64,000 nt of DNA from an uncultured Collinsella sp. (GCA_900540985.1 UQIC01000009.1:4770-68769); one strand, 5' to 3'. Shown: positions 25,128 to 33,846, numbered from the stretch's first letter. Translations and numbers: made by a program. Notes: generated by a model from the sequence alone, not told the origin.

Positions 25128-25680
25128 CCTGATCGCCTTCGCCGGTTACGCGGAAGATGTCGCGCGTGACGCGGGCGACGTTTCCGCTTGTCTTGAGCTT
25201 AATTTTGTCCGTGCCACCGGCAATGCCCTGGTAGCCCATGTCGAAGGCTGCATTCTTGGAAAGATCGAGGCCCGTCCCCTGCATTGCGGCGCTGGCGTTC
25301 TGGAGCGCGCCGTCGGGGCCGACCTTAAAGTCGATGGAGTTCTGTGCGGTTCCGGTCTTGGCGTCGGCAGCAATGGTCCAGGTGTTCATGGCATCGATCT
25401 TCATGTTGGTGACATGGATGCCGTAGGCCGAATGATTGTCGATGGTGGTCGCGTCTTCTGAGGGGCCCTGAAGCGTGCCGTCGGCCTTGGCGACGAAGGG
25501 AATAACCGTCGGGACTTTGAACTCAACGTTGTCGATCTCGGTCCTGACCATTACTTTCGTGGTTCCAACGCGCCCGGCTGCCATAGCTAGCGTCGGGGCG
25601 GCGCCCATTGCGAGCGCGAGCGCGAGCCCTGCGCCCACGACGAGCGCTCTGGCTCCGTTCATGTTCCTGGTGATGTCCAT
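25081..25680 (-). CDS. Secreted protein with WxL-like Trp motifs
   Basis: A 199-residue exported protein. The signal peptide (ALVVGAGLALALAMGAAPTLAMAA) is cleaved near residue 35. The mature domain is beta-rich with the sequence VPTVIPFVAKADGTL early and two Trp motifs, NTWTIAADA in the middle and TITWTVEPGAHTA at the very end. Their position recalls the proximal and distal WxL motifs of the WxL family, though Leu is replaced by Ile or Val. No known domain is claimed. It is preceded by an AAAGGAACGACC ribosome site and overlaps the sorting-signal gene downstream. Confidence 0.65.
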   Translation of the reverse strand: MDITRNMNGARALVVGAGLALALAMGAAPTLAMAAGRVGTTKVMVRTEIDNVEFKVPTVIPFVAKADGTLQGPSEDATTIDNHSAYGIHVTNMKIDAMNTWTIAADAKTGTAQNSIDFKVGPDGALQNASAAMQGTGLDLSKNAAFDMGYQGIAGGTDKIKLKTSGNVARVTRDIFRVTGEGDQVATITWTVEPGAHTA

Positions 25681-25769
25681 GGTCGTTCCTTTCTATTCGC
25701 CGCGGGCCGTCCCCGCGATGATTGGACGAATGCTGGTGAATTGCGTGCGGTGCCGCGTCGGCCGGAAAG

Positions 25770-26279
25770 CTAGTTCTCGGCTTGCTCAACCCGTACCTTG
25801 ACACGTGTCGGATTGCCGTGGCTGTCGAGGGTCTTGGCATCGAGTGCCTGGATCTCGATGTACGCCTCGCCTTCTTTGATGTCGCCGGCGGGGCACGTCT
25901 CGATTGTCTTGCCGGTCTCGACCACACCGGATTCGTACATGGTCTCGTCGTTTTGGATGACGCGGAATCGCTGGGGAAATTTATTGTCTTGGACGTTTTG
26001 CACGTTGACGCGCAGCTTGCCGTCCTCCTGCAGCCGAGCGACCGGCGCGACCGAAATCGTCATCATGTTGTCGCGGACGATGGCGTCGAGCTCATCTTGG
26101 ATTTCCTGACGCGTTTTGCCCTCGGCCGTCGTAACCGAAGCGCCCGCCTCGGGTACGGGCTGCGACTGCCAAGCGTATAGTCCGACGGCGACAAGGGCAC
26201 AGACGATGGCCAAGCAGGCAACGATGAGCTTCTTGCGACGACCCAGGCCTGCAAAGCGGGGTGGCTTCTTCGCGCTCAT
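25770..26279 (-). CDS. Single-pass membrane protein of surface operon
   Basis: A 169-residue protein: basic cytoplasmic start (MSAKKPPRFAGLGRRKK), one transmembrane helix (about 18-37, LIVACLAIVCALVAVGLYAW) and an exported beta-rich domain (about 60-166). The latter has the strands ISVAPVARL, LRVNVQNVQ and RFRVIQNDETMYESGVVETG. Not recognised by family. The start overlaps the upstream gene's stop by 4 bp (ATGA). In WxL clusters a membrane-anchored DUF916/DUF3324 protein occupies this place; this one is shorter and not clearly homologous. Confidence 0.72.
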   Translation of the reverse strand: MSAKKPPRFAGLGRRKKLIVACLAIVCALVAVGLYAWQSQPVPEAGASVTTAEGKTRQEIQDELDAIVRDNMMTISVAPVARLQEDGKLRVNVQNVQDNKFPQRFRVIQNDETMYESGVVETGKTIETCPAGDIKEGEAYIEIQALDAKTLDSHGNPTRVKVRVEQAEN

Positions 26280-26572
26280 GCGGCATCCTTGGCGGTATAG
26301 ATGCGCGCAAAGGTGGACGGGTCCGCTCCAAAGAGCATGTGAAGCATCAGGCGGCGCGAGTAGACGAGCTCTTCGAAGTCGGGAGGGAGCTCGATGTCGT
26401 GGATATGCGCGATGTGGTGGGCGAGCGCCGAGAACGACTCGGGGTCGCAGATCACATCGGTGGTAACGTGGTAGACCGTCGTATCGGGGAATGCCTCTTC
26501 GTCGAAAGGCAGGAGATGGGGATCGTCGTCGACTTCGATGGCGATGCCGTACTGGGGCCAGTAATATGCCAT
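26276..26572 (-). CDS. 98-residue hypothetical protein, first gene of surface operon
   Basis: Starts MAYYWPQYGIAIEVDDDPHL and contains FPDTTVYHVTTDVICDPESF and an amphipathic His-rich helix (ALAHHIAHIHDIELP). No signal peptide, so it is cytoplasmic. The IAIEVDDDPH strand followed by a TTVYHVTTD strand recalls the core of short PD-(D/E)XK-type nucleases, but the catalytic set is not complete and I do not claim the fold. GGGAGG precedes the ATG. It is coupled to the membrane protein by a 4-bp overlap. A perfect 8-bp hairpin (26593-26616) lies in its leader. Confidence 0.6.
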   Translation of the reverse strand: MAYYWPQYGIAIEVDDDPHLLPFDEEAFPDTTVYHVTTDVICDPESFSALAHHIAHIHDIELPPDFEELVYSRRLMLHMLFGADPSTFARIYTAKDAA

Positions 26573-26917
26573 GGGAACCTCCCTGCTTCTGGGCCAAAAC
26601 TTCTATCGGTTTTGGCTGTCGACGCCGACCGTATCAGCCGCTACTTGACCAATTTCTGACCAAATGCTTGACGGATTGGCGTCTCCGCAGGTAAAAGGCG
26701 GCAAAAAATACTCCAACTTTTTTCGAGCGACAATCGAGCGATCGGCGACGGCGGGGCCATATGTGTCAAAAGCATCGTCTGCCGAGGAAATCAAGCCGCT
26801 CGCCGAATTGCATGAACGTAAAAATCGCCAATTATGGAGACGGTCTCGAACACGTCGACGAAACGATGCGGTAACATCTCCCTGCAAACACTGTAGTTAG
26901 CTAAAGGGGGAGTTCGC
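26573..26917. other. Divergent intergenic region, 345 bp
   Basis: Holds promoters for the surface operon (-) and the lactate dehydrogenase operon (+). Visible signals: GCCAAAAC/GTTTTGGC hairpin at 26593-26616; three TGAC half-sites in a row (TTGACC, CTGACC, TTGACG) within about 26644-26675; and a possible plus-strand TTGACG with GTAAAA 17 bp on. No gene is seen. Confidence 0.45.
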
Positions 26918-28519
26918 GTGTCTGCAACCATCAAACCCTTCACCGACGAGTTCGAAGAGTATGGCCGCGATGAATCTCGCGCATCGGGCGAAGCATCGAG
27001 CATCTCGTTTCCGACAACGGAAAACGAGGTCCGTGCCATTTTGGAAAAGCTCCATGCCGAGCGTGTCCCGGTAACGGTTCAGGGCGCCCGAACCGGCCTT
27101 GCCGCCGGTGCCGTGCCCCACGGCGGGCATATCCTCAATACTTCCCGTATGAATCGCTACTTGGGCCTTCGCCGCGATGAACAAGGCCAATTTCTGCTGC
27201 GCGTGGAGCCGGGCGTTGTGCTCTCGGAGCTGCGCAAGCAGCTGAGCAAGAAGGTGCTGCCGACTGCTGGTTGGGACCAGGCATCGCTTGAGGCCTACGA
27301 GGAGTTCCAAGAGGCCCCCGAGCAGTTCTTTCCCACCGATCCCACCGAGGCATCTGCCTGCCTGGGCGGCATGGCGGCATGTAACGCCTCTGGTGCCCGC
27401 AGCTACGCCTACGGTCCCATGCGCCCACATATCACGGGACTCCACGTCGCGCTGGCTGATGGCGATTTGCTTGAGATTCAGCGCGGCGAGGCTTTTGCCC
27501 AGAGTCGCCACCTGTCGCTCGTGACGGCAGTGGGCCGTACGCTCGAGCTCGATCTTCCCGGCTATACCATGCCCAAGACAAAAAATGCCTCAGGCTATTT
27601 CGTTGCGGACGAAATGGACGCCATCGACCTCTTTATCGGCGCTTGCGGCACGCTCGGCGTTATCACCGAGCTCGAGATTGCCCTGCAGGCGGCGCCTGCG
27701 GTCGTTTGGGGTGTGAGCTGCTTTTTCGATAGCGAAGACAAGGCCGTGTCCTTTACCGATTCCGTGCGTCCCGTCCTGTCCCATGCGGCTGCCATCGAGT
27801 ATTTCGACGCTGGCGCCCTGGATATTCTACGTCGCCAGCGCGAGCAGTCGACGGCGTTTGCCTCGCTGCCGGCGCTCGACAAAGAGGCCAAGGTCTGTGT
27901 GTACGTGGAGCTCGACTGCGATGACGAGGCCCAGGCGACCGAGGAACTGTACCACCTGGGATGGGTGCTCGAGTTTGCGGGTGGCCGCGACGATGCGACA
28001 TGGGTCGCGCGCACCGAGGTTGATCGCGAGTGCCAGCGGTTCTTCCGCCATGCGGTCCCCGAGAGCGTCAATATGCTTATCGACGAGCGTCGCCGCACGG
28101 ATCCCACCATCACCAAACTGGGTTCGGACATGTCGGTGCCCAATGCACGCCTTGCCGATGTCGTGGCCCTCTATCGCCGCACACTGGCCGAAAGCGGGCT
28201 TGAATCTGCTGCCTGGGGGCACATCGGTAACAACCATCTGCATGTGAACATCCTGCCGCGCGATGCGCAGGATTATCGCCGCGGTGGCGAGCTGTTTGCC
28301 CAGTGGGCTGCGGAGGTAACGGCTATGGGCGGTGCCGTTTCTGCCGAGCACGGCGTCGGCAAGATCAAGGCGGGCTTCTTAGAGACGATGTACGGTCACG
28401 AGGCCATGGTCGAGTCGGCGCGGCTCAAGCTCCAGCTCGATCCCGACGGGCAGCTGGGTCGCGGCAACCTGTTTTCGGAGAAGCTCTTGGATGAGCTTGT
28501 CCAGAAAGGGGGCGCGTGA
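26918..28519 (+). CDS. lctD: FAD-linked lactate dehydrogenase subunit (LctD-type)
   Basis: A 533-residue flavoprotein of the GlcD/D-lactate dehydrogenase family. The FAD_binding_4 domain (about 25-210) shows VTVQGARTGLAAGAVPHGG and GGMAACNASGARSYAYGP. The C-terminal oxidase domain carries HIGNNHLHVNILP and SAEHGVGKIKAG. It oxidises lactate, or a similar 2-hydroxyacid, to the keto acid. The next two genes encode EtfB and a ferredoxin-containing EtfA, the composition of the Acetobacterium lactate dehydrogenase complex, which uses flavin bifurcation to couple lactate oxidation to NAD+. GTG start after GGGGGAG. Operon gene 1 of 3. Confidence 0.87.
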   Translation: MSATIKPFTDEFEEYGRDESRASGEASSISFPTTENEVRAILEKLHAERVPVTVQGARTGLAAGAVPHGGHILNTSRMNRYLGLRRDEQGQFLLRVEPGVVLSELRKQLSKKVLPTAGWDQASLEAYEEFQEAPEQFFPTDPTEASACLGGMAACNASGARSYAYGPMRPHITGLHVALADGDLLEIQRGEAFAQSRHLSLVTAVGRTLELDLPGYTMPKTKNASGYFVADEMDAIDLFIGACGTLGVITELEIALQAAPAVVWGVSCFFDSEDKAVSFTDSVRPVLSHAAAIEYFDAGALDILRRQREQSTAFASLPALDKEAKVCVYVELDCDDEAQATEELYHLGWVLEFAGGRDDATWVARTEVDRECQRFFRHAVPESVNMLIDERRRTDPTITKLGSDMSVPNARLADVVALYRRTLAESGLESAAWGHIGNNHLHVNILPRDAQDYRRGGELFAQWAAEVTAMGGAVSAEHGVGKIKAGFLETMYGHEAMVESARLKLQLDPDGQLGRGNLFSEKLLDELVQKGGA

Positions 28520-29337
28520 AGATGAGCGATTTCCATATGGTGGTGTGCGTCAAGGCGGTGCCGGGAAGCACCGAGGTCAAGATGGACCCCAAGACCAATA
28601 CCATCGTGCGCGATGGCAAGCAGGCGGTCATTAATCCCTTTGATGCGAGCGCTTTGGAATGCGCGCTGGCGCTGAAGAACGACTTTATCGGCTTTGGCAT
28701 GGATGTGCGCGTGACGGTGGTGTCGATGGGCATCCCCGCGACCGAATCGCTGCTGCGTGACTGTATCGCCCGCGGTGCCGACGACGCGCTGCTGCTGACC
28801 GACCGAGCCTTTGCGGGCGCCGATACCCTAGCCACCACCTATGCCCTCAAATGCGGTATCGAGGTGCTCGATGAGGACTTCGACCTGCTCATCTGCGGCA
28901 AGATGGCAGTGGACGGCGATACGGCCCAGATCGGCCCCGAGCTTGCCGGTGCCTTTGAGATCCCCTGCGTGACCGACGTGAGCTGCGTGCAAAGCGCGGG
29001 CTTTACGACGTGTGGCTCGCTGGCGCTCGTTCACGGATGCGATGCCGGCGAGGAGACGGTGTACCTTGAGATGCCGTGCGCGATGACGACCGCCAAGGAG
29101 ATTGGCCAGTTGCGTATGCCGAGTATTGCCGGTGTTCGCGCGGCAGAGGAGGCGGACGTGCGCGTGGTCAGTGCCGCCGACGTGAACGCCGATCCCTCGC
29201 GTTGTGGCCTTGCCGGATCACCGACGCAGGTCGTGCGCTCGTTTGTGCCCGACCGTGATCAAACGTGCGAGGCCGTTGAGGGAACGGCGTCCGAGCAGGC
29301 GGTAAAACTTGCCAAGATTATCGAGGGGATGGCATAG
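28516..29337 (+). CDS. etfB: Electron transfer flavoprotein beta subunit, bifurcating type
   Basis: A 273-residue EtfB (271 if the ATG at 28522 is used). VVCVKAVPGSTEVKMD opens the AMP/FAD-binding fold, and KMAVDGDTAQIGPELA is the segment typical of flavin-bifurcating ETFs, where it helps bind the beta-FAD. The start overlaps the lctD stop. AAAGGGGG at 28504-28511 favours the GTG at 28516 by distance, but both are possible. It forms the flavoprotein heterodimer with the next gene. Confidence 0.88.
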   Translation: MKMSDFHMVVCVKAVPGSTEVKMDPKTNTIVRDGKQAVINPFDASALECALALKNDFIGFGMDVRVTVVSMGIPATESLLRDCIARGADDALLLTDRAFAGADTLATTYALKCGIEVLDEDFDLLICGKMAVDGDTAQIGPELAGAFEIPCVTDVSCVQSAGFTTCGSLALVHGCDAGEETVYLEMPCAMTTAKEIGQLRMPSIAGVRAAEEADVRVVSAADVNADPSRCGLAGSPTQVVRSFVPDRDQTCEAVEGTASEQAVKLAKIIEGMA

Positions 29338-30543
29338 ATGAGCGGACTGATTATCGATAGCGAAGCCTGTATCGGCTGCGGTCGCTGCGTTCGCGCCTGT
29401 GCCTCGGGCGGCATCGTAGTGGAAGGCGAGCGGCCCAACCGTTGCGCCCGCGTAACCGACGGCTGCATCCTATGCGGCGGATGTGTCGACGCCTGCCCCG
29501 TCAACGCTATCTCGATCGAGCGTGACGAGGCCGCTGGTGCGGTGGACCTTGATGCATATCGAGACATTTGGGTCTTCGTGCAGACCGACGAGCACGATAC
29601 GGTGACTCCCGTTGCCTATGAGCTTATGGGCAAGGGCCGCGAGCTTGCCGATGCTCGCGGCTGCCGTCTGGTGGCACTGATCGGTATGGGCCCCGAGGGT
29701 TCTCTCGGCGACCTGGAGCATCTGGTTTGCGCGGGCGCCGACGAAGTCCTGGCCTGTCGCGACGAGCGCCTGCGCCAAAACGATGTGGAGGTCTACGCCC
29801 GCTTGATCTGCGATTTGGTAGCCGAACGCAAACCCGAGGCCATCCTATACGGCGCGACCGCTTTTGGCCGCGAACTGGCACCCGGCGTTGCCGTGCGTTT
29901 GCAGACGGGCCTTACGGCTGACTGCACCGTACTTTCGATGGATACGGAGACGGGGCTGCTGCAACAGACGCGTCCGGCGTTTGGCGGCAACCTGATGGCC
30001 ACCATCGTCTGTCCCAATCATCGTCCCCAGATGGCAACGGTTCGTCCCGGCATCTTTAAGGCGCCCGACTTTGACTACGACCGCTCCGGCACGATCACCC
30101 AGATATCGCTTGCGGATGATGCTAAGGCTCGTGTCGAGATCTCGATTCCCGCCGAGGAGTGGAGGCAGCAGGCCTCGATCGCCGATGCCGAGCGCTTGGT
30201 CGTGGTGGGCCGCGGCATTGGCTCCAAGAAGAATCTGCCCCTGATGCGAAGGCTCGCCGAGGCTCTGGGAGCCGAGCTTGGTTGCACGCGACCTGTCGTG
30301 GAGGCCGGCTGGTTGGAGTATCGCCATCAGATTGGCCAGACCGGCGTATCGGTTTCGCCCAAGCTTCTCGTGAGTATCGGTGTTTCGGGCGCCATCCAGC
30401 ATCTTGCCGGCATCGGTGGGGCGGAGTGCATTATCGCCATCAACGAGGATCCGGATGCCCCCATTTTTGGTGCTGCCCAGTACAAGGTTGTTGGGGACGC
30501 CGTCGAGGTCGTCGAGGAGCTGCTGGCCCAGCTTGAGCGCTAG
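29338..30543 (+). CDS. etfA: Electron transfer flavoprotein alpha with ferredoxin domain
   Basis: A 401-residue EtfA. The first 60 residues form a 2[4Fe-4S] ferredoxin domain: CIGCGRCVRAC and CILCGGCVDACP. The ETF alpha domains follow, with a C-terminal FAD-binding region (VVGRGIGSKKNLPLMRRLAE, VEAGWLEYRHQIGQTG, ISGAIQH-like VSGAIQHLAGI and INEDPDAPIFG). The extra ferredoxin domain is characteristic of LctC-type alpha subunits. ATG follows the etfB stop without a gap. Its stop codon interlocks with that of the convergent HD gene in a shared CTAG. Confidence 0.9.
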   Translation: MSGLIIDSEACIGCGRCVRACASGGIVVEGERPNRCARVTDGCILCGGCVDACPVNAISIERDEAAGAVDLDAYRDIWVFVQTDEHDTVTPVAYELMGKGRELADARGCRLVALIGMGPEGSLGDLEHLVCAGADEVLACRDERLRQNDVEVYARLICDLVAERKPEAILYGATAFGRELAPGVAVRLQTGLTADCTVLSMDTETGLLQQTRPAFGGNLMATIVCPNHRPQMATVRPGIFKAPDFDYDRSGTITQISLADDAKARVEISIPAEEWRQQASIADAERLVVVGRGIGSKKNLPLMRRLAEALGAELGCTRPVVEAGWLEYRHQIGQTGVSVSPKLLVSIGVSGAIQHLAGIGGAECIIAINEDPDAPIFGAAQYKVVGDAVEVVEELLAQLER

Positions 30544-31352
30544 GCGCGCGCCAGCCAGTCGCGCATCTCGTCCTTTAGGCACTCCCAGGTCGCTTGCGTG
30601 GTGGGATTGGTAAAGGGGCGCGTAATGCCAAAGGGTGCGTCGAGCAGGCGGTAGATATCGTCCTGTTCGCGCGCCAGCGCGCGGCTTGCTGGATAGACGA
30701 GCTCAAACATAAAGCAGATGAGCCCCACCAGGTAGTCCGCCGGCTCGTTGCGCTCGTCGCGCGCGACGCACCGATGCTCGTCAAAGGCGGCAAGCGTCGG
30801 TACCGAAAAGCGACTTGCTAGAAACGCGTCCTCATCCACTTTGAGGATGGTGTCGACGGTGCTGTCGGCGATGGTGCGCATAATGTCGATCTTGTCACCA
30901 TCGCGCACGATATCGCAGAAGCACCGTGTACGCTCGTCGAGTTGTGCCGGCAGGCGAAAGTCGCTGTGATAGGCGATGCTCGCTCGGATGAGCTCGTCAT
31001 GCGCACCGGTTTCGATAAAGTCACGGATGTTTGTCGTGGCGGGTGCATCGGCGGGATTCTCGCCAAAGAGGACCTCGATGCCCAGCGCCGCATGGCTCAT
31101 GCTCTCGGCGTCCTTAAAGGTGTCCCAGCGTCGCAGCTGCTCAAAGCGGCCCATATCGTGTAACAGGCCGCAAAGCCATGCCAGGTCAATATCTTCTGAC
31201 GACCAGCCCTGCTCGCGCGCTACGGCATCGCATGCCTCGGCCACGTGGTACGTATGCTCGATTTTGAGCGCGATGCGTGGGTTGGTGGCGTCGTAGGCGT
31301 CGGTGTAGCTTTTGAAGGCCGCGCGCGCCCGGTCTCGATCGATAGCTGTCAT
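30540..31352 (-). CDS. HD domain phosphohydrolase
   Basis: A 270-residue protein with a metal-dependent HD domain: KIEHTYHVAEACDAVA supplies the first His, LCGLLHDMGRFEQ the HD pair, and HAALGIEVLFG plus SIAYHSDFRLP the later ligands; IVRDGDKIDIMR closes the site. A nucleotide or cyclic dinucleotide substrate is likely for the superfamily but not known here. It is alone on the minus strand, converging on etfA with a 4-bp overlap and diverging from azlC. Confidence 0.83.
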   Translation of the reverse strand: MTAIDRDRARAAFKSYTDAYDATNPRIALKIEHTYHVAEACDAVAREQGWSSEDIDLAWLCGLLHDMGRFEQLRRWDTFKDAESMSHAALGIEVLFGENPADAPATTNIRDFIETGAHDELIRASIAYHSDFRLPAQLDERTRCFCDIVRDGDKIDIMRTIADSTVDTILKVDEDAFLASRFSVPTLAAFDEHRCVARDERNEPADYLVGLICFMFELVYPASRALAREQDDIYRLLDAPFGITRPFTNPTTQATWECLKDEMRDWLARA

Positions 31353-31478
31353 AATGACTTCCTAAAAAGTTGTGTCTTTCGATCCGGTGGCAATTGTAGG
31401 TGAACTCGGTTGCTGCCGGATGATGATTCTGCCGTATCGCTACATGCGGCTCGGAGACCTTGTCAGGATGAGAAGCGT

Positions 31479-32171
31479 ATGGTGCTCAAAATCGTTAGAA
31501 CCGTCTGGCCGGTGATGCTTACCTATGTTGCAATAGGCGCGCCGTGCGGAATGATCATGGGGCAGACGGGAATGGAGCCCTGGATGGTCTTTGCCCTGAG
31601 CAGCACGTTTGTGACGGGCAGCGGGCAGTTTATGATCTGCAACCTGTGGCTGGCGGGTGTGCCTGCAGCATCGATCGTCGCGAGCGTCGCCGCAATCTCC
31701 TCGCGCTTTGCGCTTTACTCGGCATCGATCGCACCGCATCTGAGGGGTGCCTCGAAGCGTCAGACGCTGGCTGTTGCCGCGACACTTACCGAGGAGGCAT
31801 ACGGCATCTCGCTTGCCAAGTTGGTTGAAGGGGAGGATTGGGGCCCGCGTGAGTCCTTCGTGCTCAACGTGATCCTTATCGCAACATGGGGCGTTTCGTG
31901 TACGACGGGCGCCATCGTCGGCGCCGTTGTCGATGTTCCCACCGCCATTGCAGCCTTTGTCTGCACCTCACTCTTTATCTGCCTGCTCTTTTCGCAGCGG
32001 CTGTCACGCGGCAACGTTGTCGCGGCGGTTTCGGGCGCGGTGTCCGTCGCCGTATGCAAGTTCTTGGGCCTCGTGAATATTGCCGTGCCGGCAAGCGTCG
32101 TGGTCGGCATTACCATTGCGCTGGCGTGCGATGCTGTATTTGACGGAAGAGGTGCCCGCGATGCCCGTTAA
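31479..32171 (+). CDS. azlC: Branched-chain amino acid exporter, large subunit AzlC
   Basis: A 230-residue membrane protein with about seven hydrophobic helices. Family marks are PCGMIMGQTGMEPWMVFALS, FVTGSGQFMICNLW and SSRFALYSASIAPHL. AzlC acts with the small AzlD protein to export branched-chain amino acids or analogues. Start ATG 31479 chosen because upstream codons of the open frame (from 31410) are hydrophilic and lack a ribosome site. It overlaps azlD by 11 bp. Confidence 0.88.
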   Translation: MVLKIVRTVWPVMLTYVAIGAPCGMIMGQTGMEPWMVFALSSTFVTGSGQFMICNLWLAGVPAASIVASVAAISSRFALYSASIAPHLRGASKRQTLAVAATLTEEAYGISLAKLVEGEDWGPRESFVLNVILIATWGVSCTTGAIVGAVVDVPTAIAAFVCTSLFICLLFSQRLSRGNVVAAVSGAVSVAVCKFLGLVNIAVPASVVVGITIALACDAVFDGRGARDAR

Positions 32172-32484
32172 CGAGTTCTTGGTTCTGTGGCTGTCGTCGT
32201 GGGCTGCCATCGCGTTCTTTCGCATCGCGCCGGCGTTCGCCTTGCGCGGGCGGACCCTGTCGCCCCGCATTACCGAGGCCCTGGGCTATATCCCGCCCGC
32301 TGCCTTTGCCGCGCTGGTCGCCAACGACTTGGTGAGCCCCGGCGCGTTCGACGCGGGACTCTGGCCTGCCTTGGTTCCCTGGATTGCGGCCGTCGGCGTC
32401 GTGGTCGTGGCGGTCAAGACAAAATCGATGCTGTGGTGCTGCGTCTCGGGCATCGTACTCTATATTGTCCTGAGCCTTATATAG
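32161..32484 (+). CDS. azlD: Branched-chain amino acid exporter, small subunit AzlD
   Basis: A 107-residue protein with four hydrophobic helices, including AIAFFRIAPAFALRGRTLSP and ITEALGYIPPAAFAALVAND, the conserved AzlD segment. Overlaps the 3' end of azlC, so the two are translationally coupled and should form the export complex. Together with the Liv importer at 46-50 kb it gives the cell both directions of branched-chain amino-acid transport. Confidence 0.87.
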   Translation: MPVNEFLVLWLSSWAAIAFFRIAPAFALRGRTLSPRITEALGYIPPAAFAALVANDLVSPGAFDAGLWPALVPWIAAVGVVVVAVKTKSMLWCCVSGIVLYIVLSLI

Positions 32485-32634
32485 GGGTGGCGTCGCGGGC
32501 GCCGAATCTCGTTCCATCCCAACTTGTCGAATTTTTCACCGAGCTGGTCTATTTCTTCTGGTACCATGGTCAAACTTTACTGTAGCAAAGCGTGACGTGG
32601 GCTTTTGTTCCGCGTCAGCGGAAATGGGGGTTTC

Positions 32635-33657
32635 ATGGCACAGGAAGCGACCGCCAACGAGCAAAAGAAATTCAGGGTCCCGCGCATCCCGGGCGACATC
32701 ATGATCTATCCGATGATCGTCGGTCTTTTGCTCAACACCTTCTGCCCGCAGGTTTTTGAGATTGGCGGCTTCTTTACGGCTGCCTGCCGCGGTGGCTCCA
32801 ATACCATCGTCGCCGCGATCCTGCTGTTTGTGGGCGCCGGCATCAGCTTCAAGTCCACGCCGGGCGCCATCAAGACCGGCATCGTCGTGTTGATTCCCAA
32901 GCTGGTCGTCGCAGCGGCTCTCGGCCTGGGCGTGGCATATTTCTTTAACGATAACTTCCTGGGTCTGAGCTCCGTGTCTATCATCGGCGGCATTACGTTT
33001 TGCAACATGGCGCTCTATACGGGCATCATGGGCGAGTTCGGCGATGAGTCCGAGCAGGGCGCCGTCGGTATCCTGTTCTTTACGGCCGGCCCCGCCGTCA
33101 CGATGATCATCCTTGGTGTTTCGGGCCTTGCCAACATCCCTGTCGGTACTATCATCGGCTCCATTTTGCCGCTCGTTATCGGCATGGTTCTGGGCAACCT
33201 GTTCCCGTTTATCAAGAACCTGCTAGTTCCCGGTGCCAACCCTGCGATTGGCGTCATCGGATTTCAGCTTGGCGCGTCCATGAGCCTGTCGAGCTTTATC
33301 ACCGGTGGTATTTCCGGCATCTTGCTGGGCCTTGTCACGCTGTTTGTCGTCGGTCCCATCACCTTTGCGTTCGAGCGCCTGTGCGGTGGTAACGGCAAGG
33401 CTGCCGTGGCTTGTTCCACCATCGCCGGCACGGCTATGACCACGCCGGTTGCTCTCGCCGAGGTCGCGCCGCGCTACGCCGAGCTTGCGCCCACCGCGTA
33501 CGCCCAGATCGCCACTGCCGTTATCATCACGGCAATCATGGCTCCGATTCTGACCGGCTGGGTCGACAAGAAGTTCTGCCAGGGCAAGGAGGACCTGTCG
33601 CCTGCCGGTGTCGAGGCCATCGAGGAGGCCGTCGCGACCGACATCGACGGCGAGTAA
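32635..33657 (+). CDS. kdgT: 2-keto-3-deoxygluconate permease
   Basis: A 340-residue transporter with about ten hydrophobic helices. VPRIPGDIMIYPMIVGLLLN, GGSNTIVAAILLFVGAGISF and ITFCNMALYTGIMGEFGDES are hallmark segments of the KdgT family, which takes up 2-keto-3-deoxygluconate, a pectin and alginate breakdown product, by proton symport. The substrate is inferred from family. AATGGGGG precedes the ATG. No KDG kinase or aldolase is adjacent. Confidence 0.87.
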   Translation: MAQEATANEQKKFRVPRIPGDIMIYPMIVGLLLNTFCPQVFEIGGFFTAACRGGSNTIVAAILLFVGAGISFKSTPGAIKTGIVVLIPKLVVAAALGLGVAYFFNDNFLGLSSVSIIGGITFCNMALYTGIMGEFGDESEQGAVGILFFTAGPAVTMIILGVSGLANIPVGTIIGSILPLVIGMVLGNLFPFIKNLLVPGANPAIGVIGFQLGASMSLSSFITGGISGILLGLVTLFVVGPITFAFERLCGGNGKAAVACSTIAGTAMTTPVALAEVAPRYAELAPTAYAQIATAVIITAIMAPILTGWVDKKFCQGKEDLSPAGVEAIEEAVATDIDGE

Positions 33658-33703
33658 CGGCCGTTACCGATAATTGATTCCGGCGTGCAATTCGCGCCGT
33701 CCG

Positions 33704-33748
33704 AGCGCCCGAACAGAAACTGTTTTGCAGTGATGTTCGGGCGCTTTG
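33704..33748 (+). terminator. Hairpin terminator after kdgT
   Basis: AGCGCCCGAACA (33704-33715) pairs perfectly with TGTTCGGGCGCT (33734-33745), then TTGCT. The T run is weak. A second small hairpin (CCCTTTAC/GTAAAGGG, about 33757-33781) follows in the leader of the next gene. Confidence 0.55.
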
Positions 33749-33846
33749 CTATGATTCCCTTTACCCCTGCGGAGTAAAGGGGTGTTTATTGCCCTGATTC
33801 GAATTGGGCGATTCTGACCATTCGGATATTGAAGGGATGGCGTCTA

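Noticed and set aside
33658..33846. A cyclic di-GMP riboswitch before the GGDEF gene
   Set aside because: Only a simple terminator hairpin and a small second stem are visible; the conserved riboswitch core could not be recognised.
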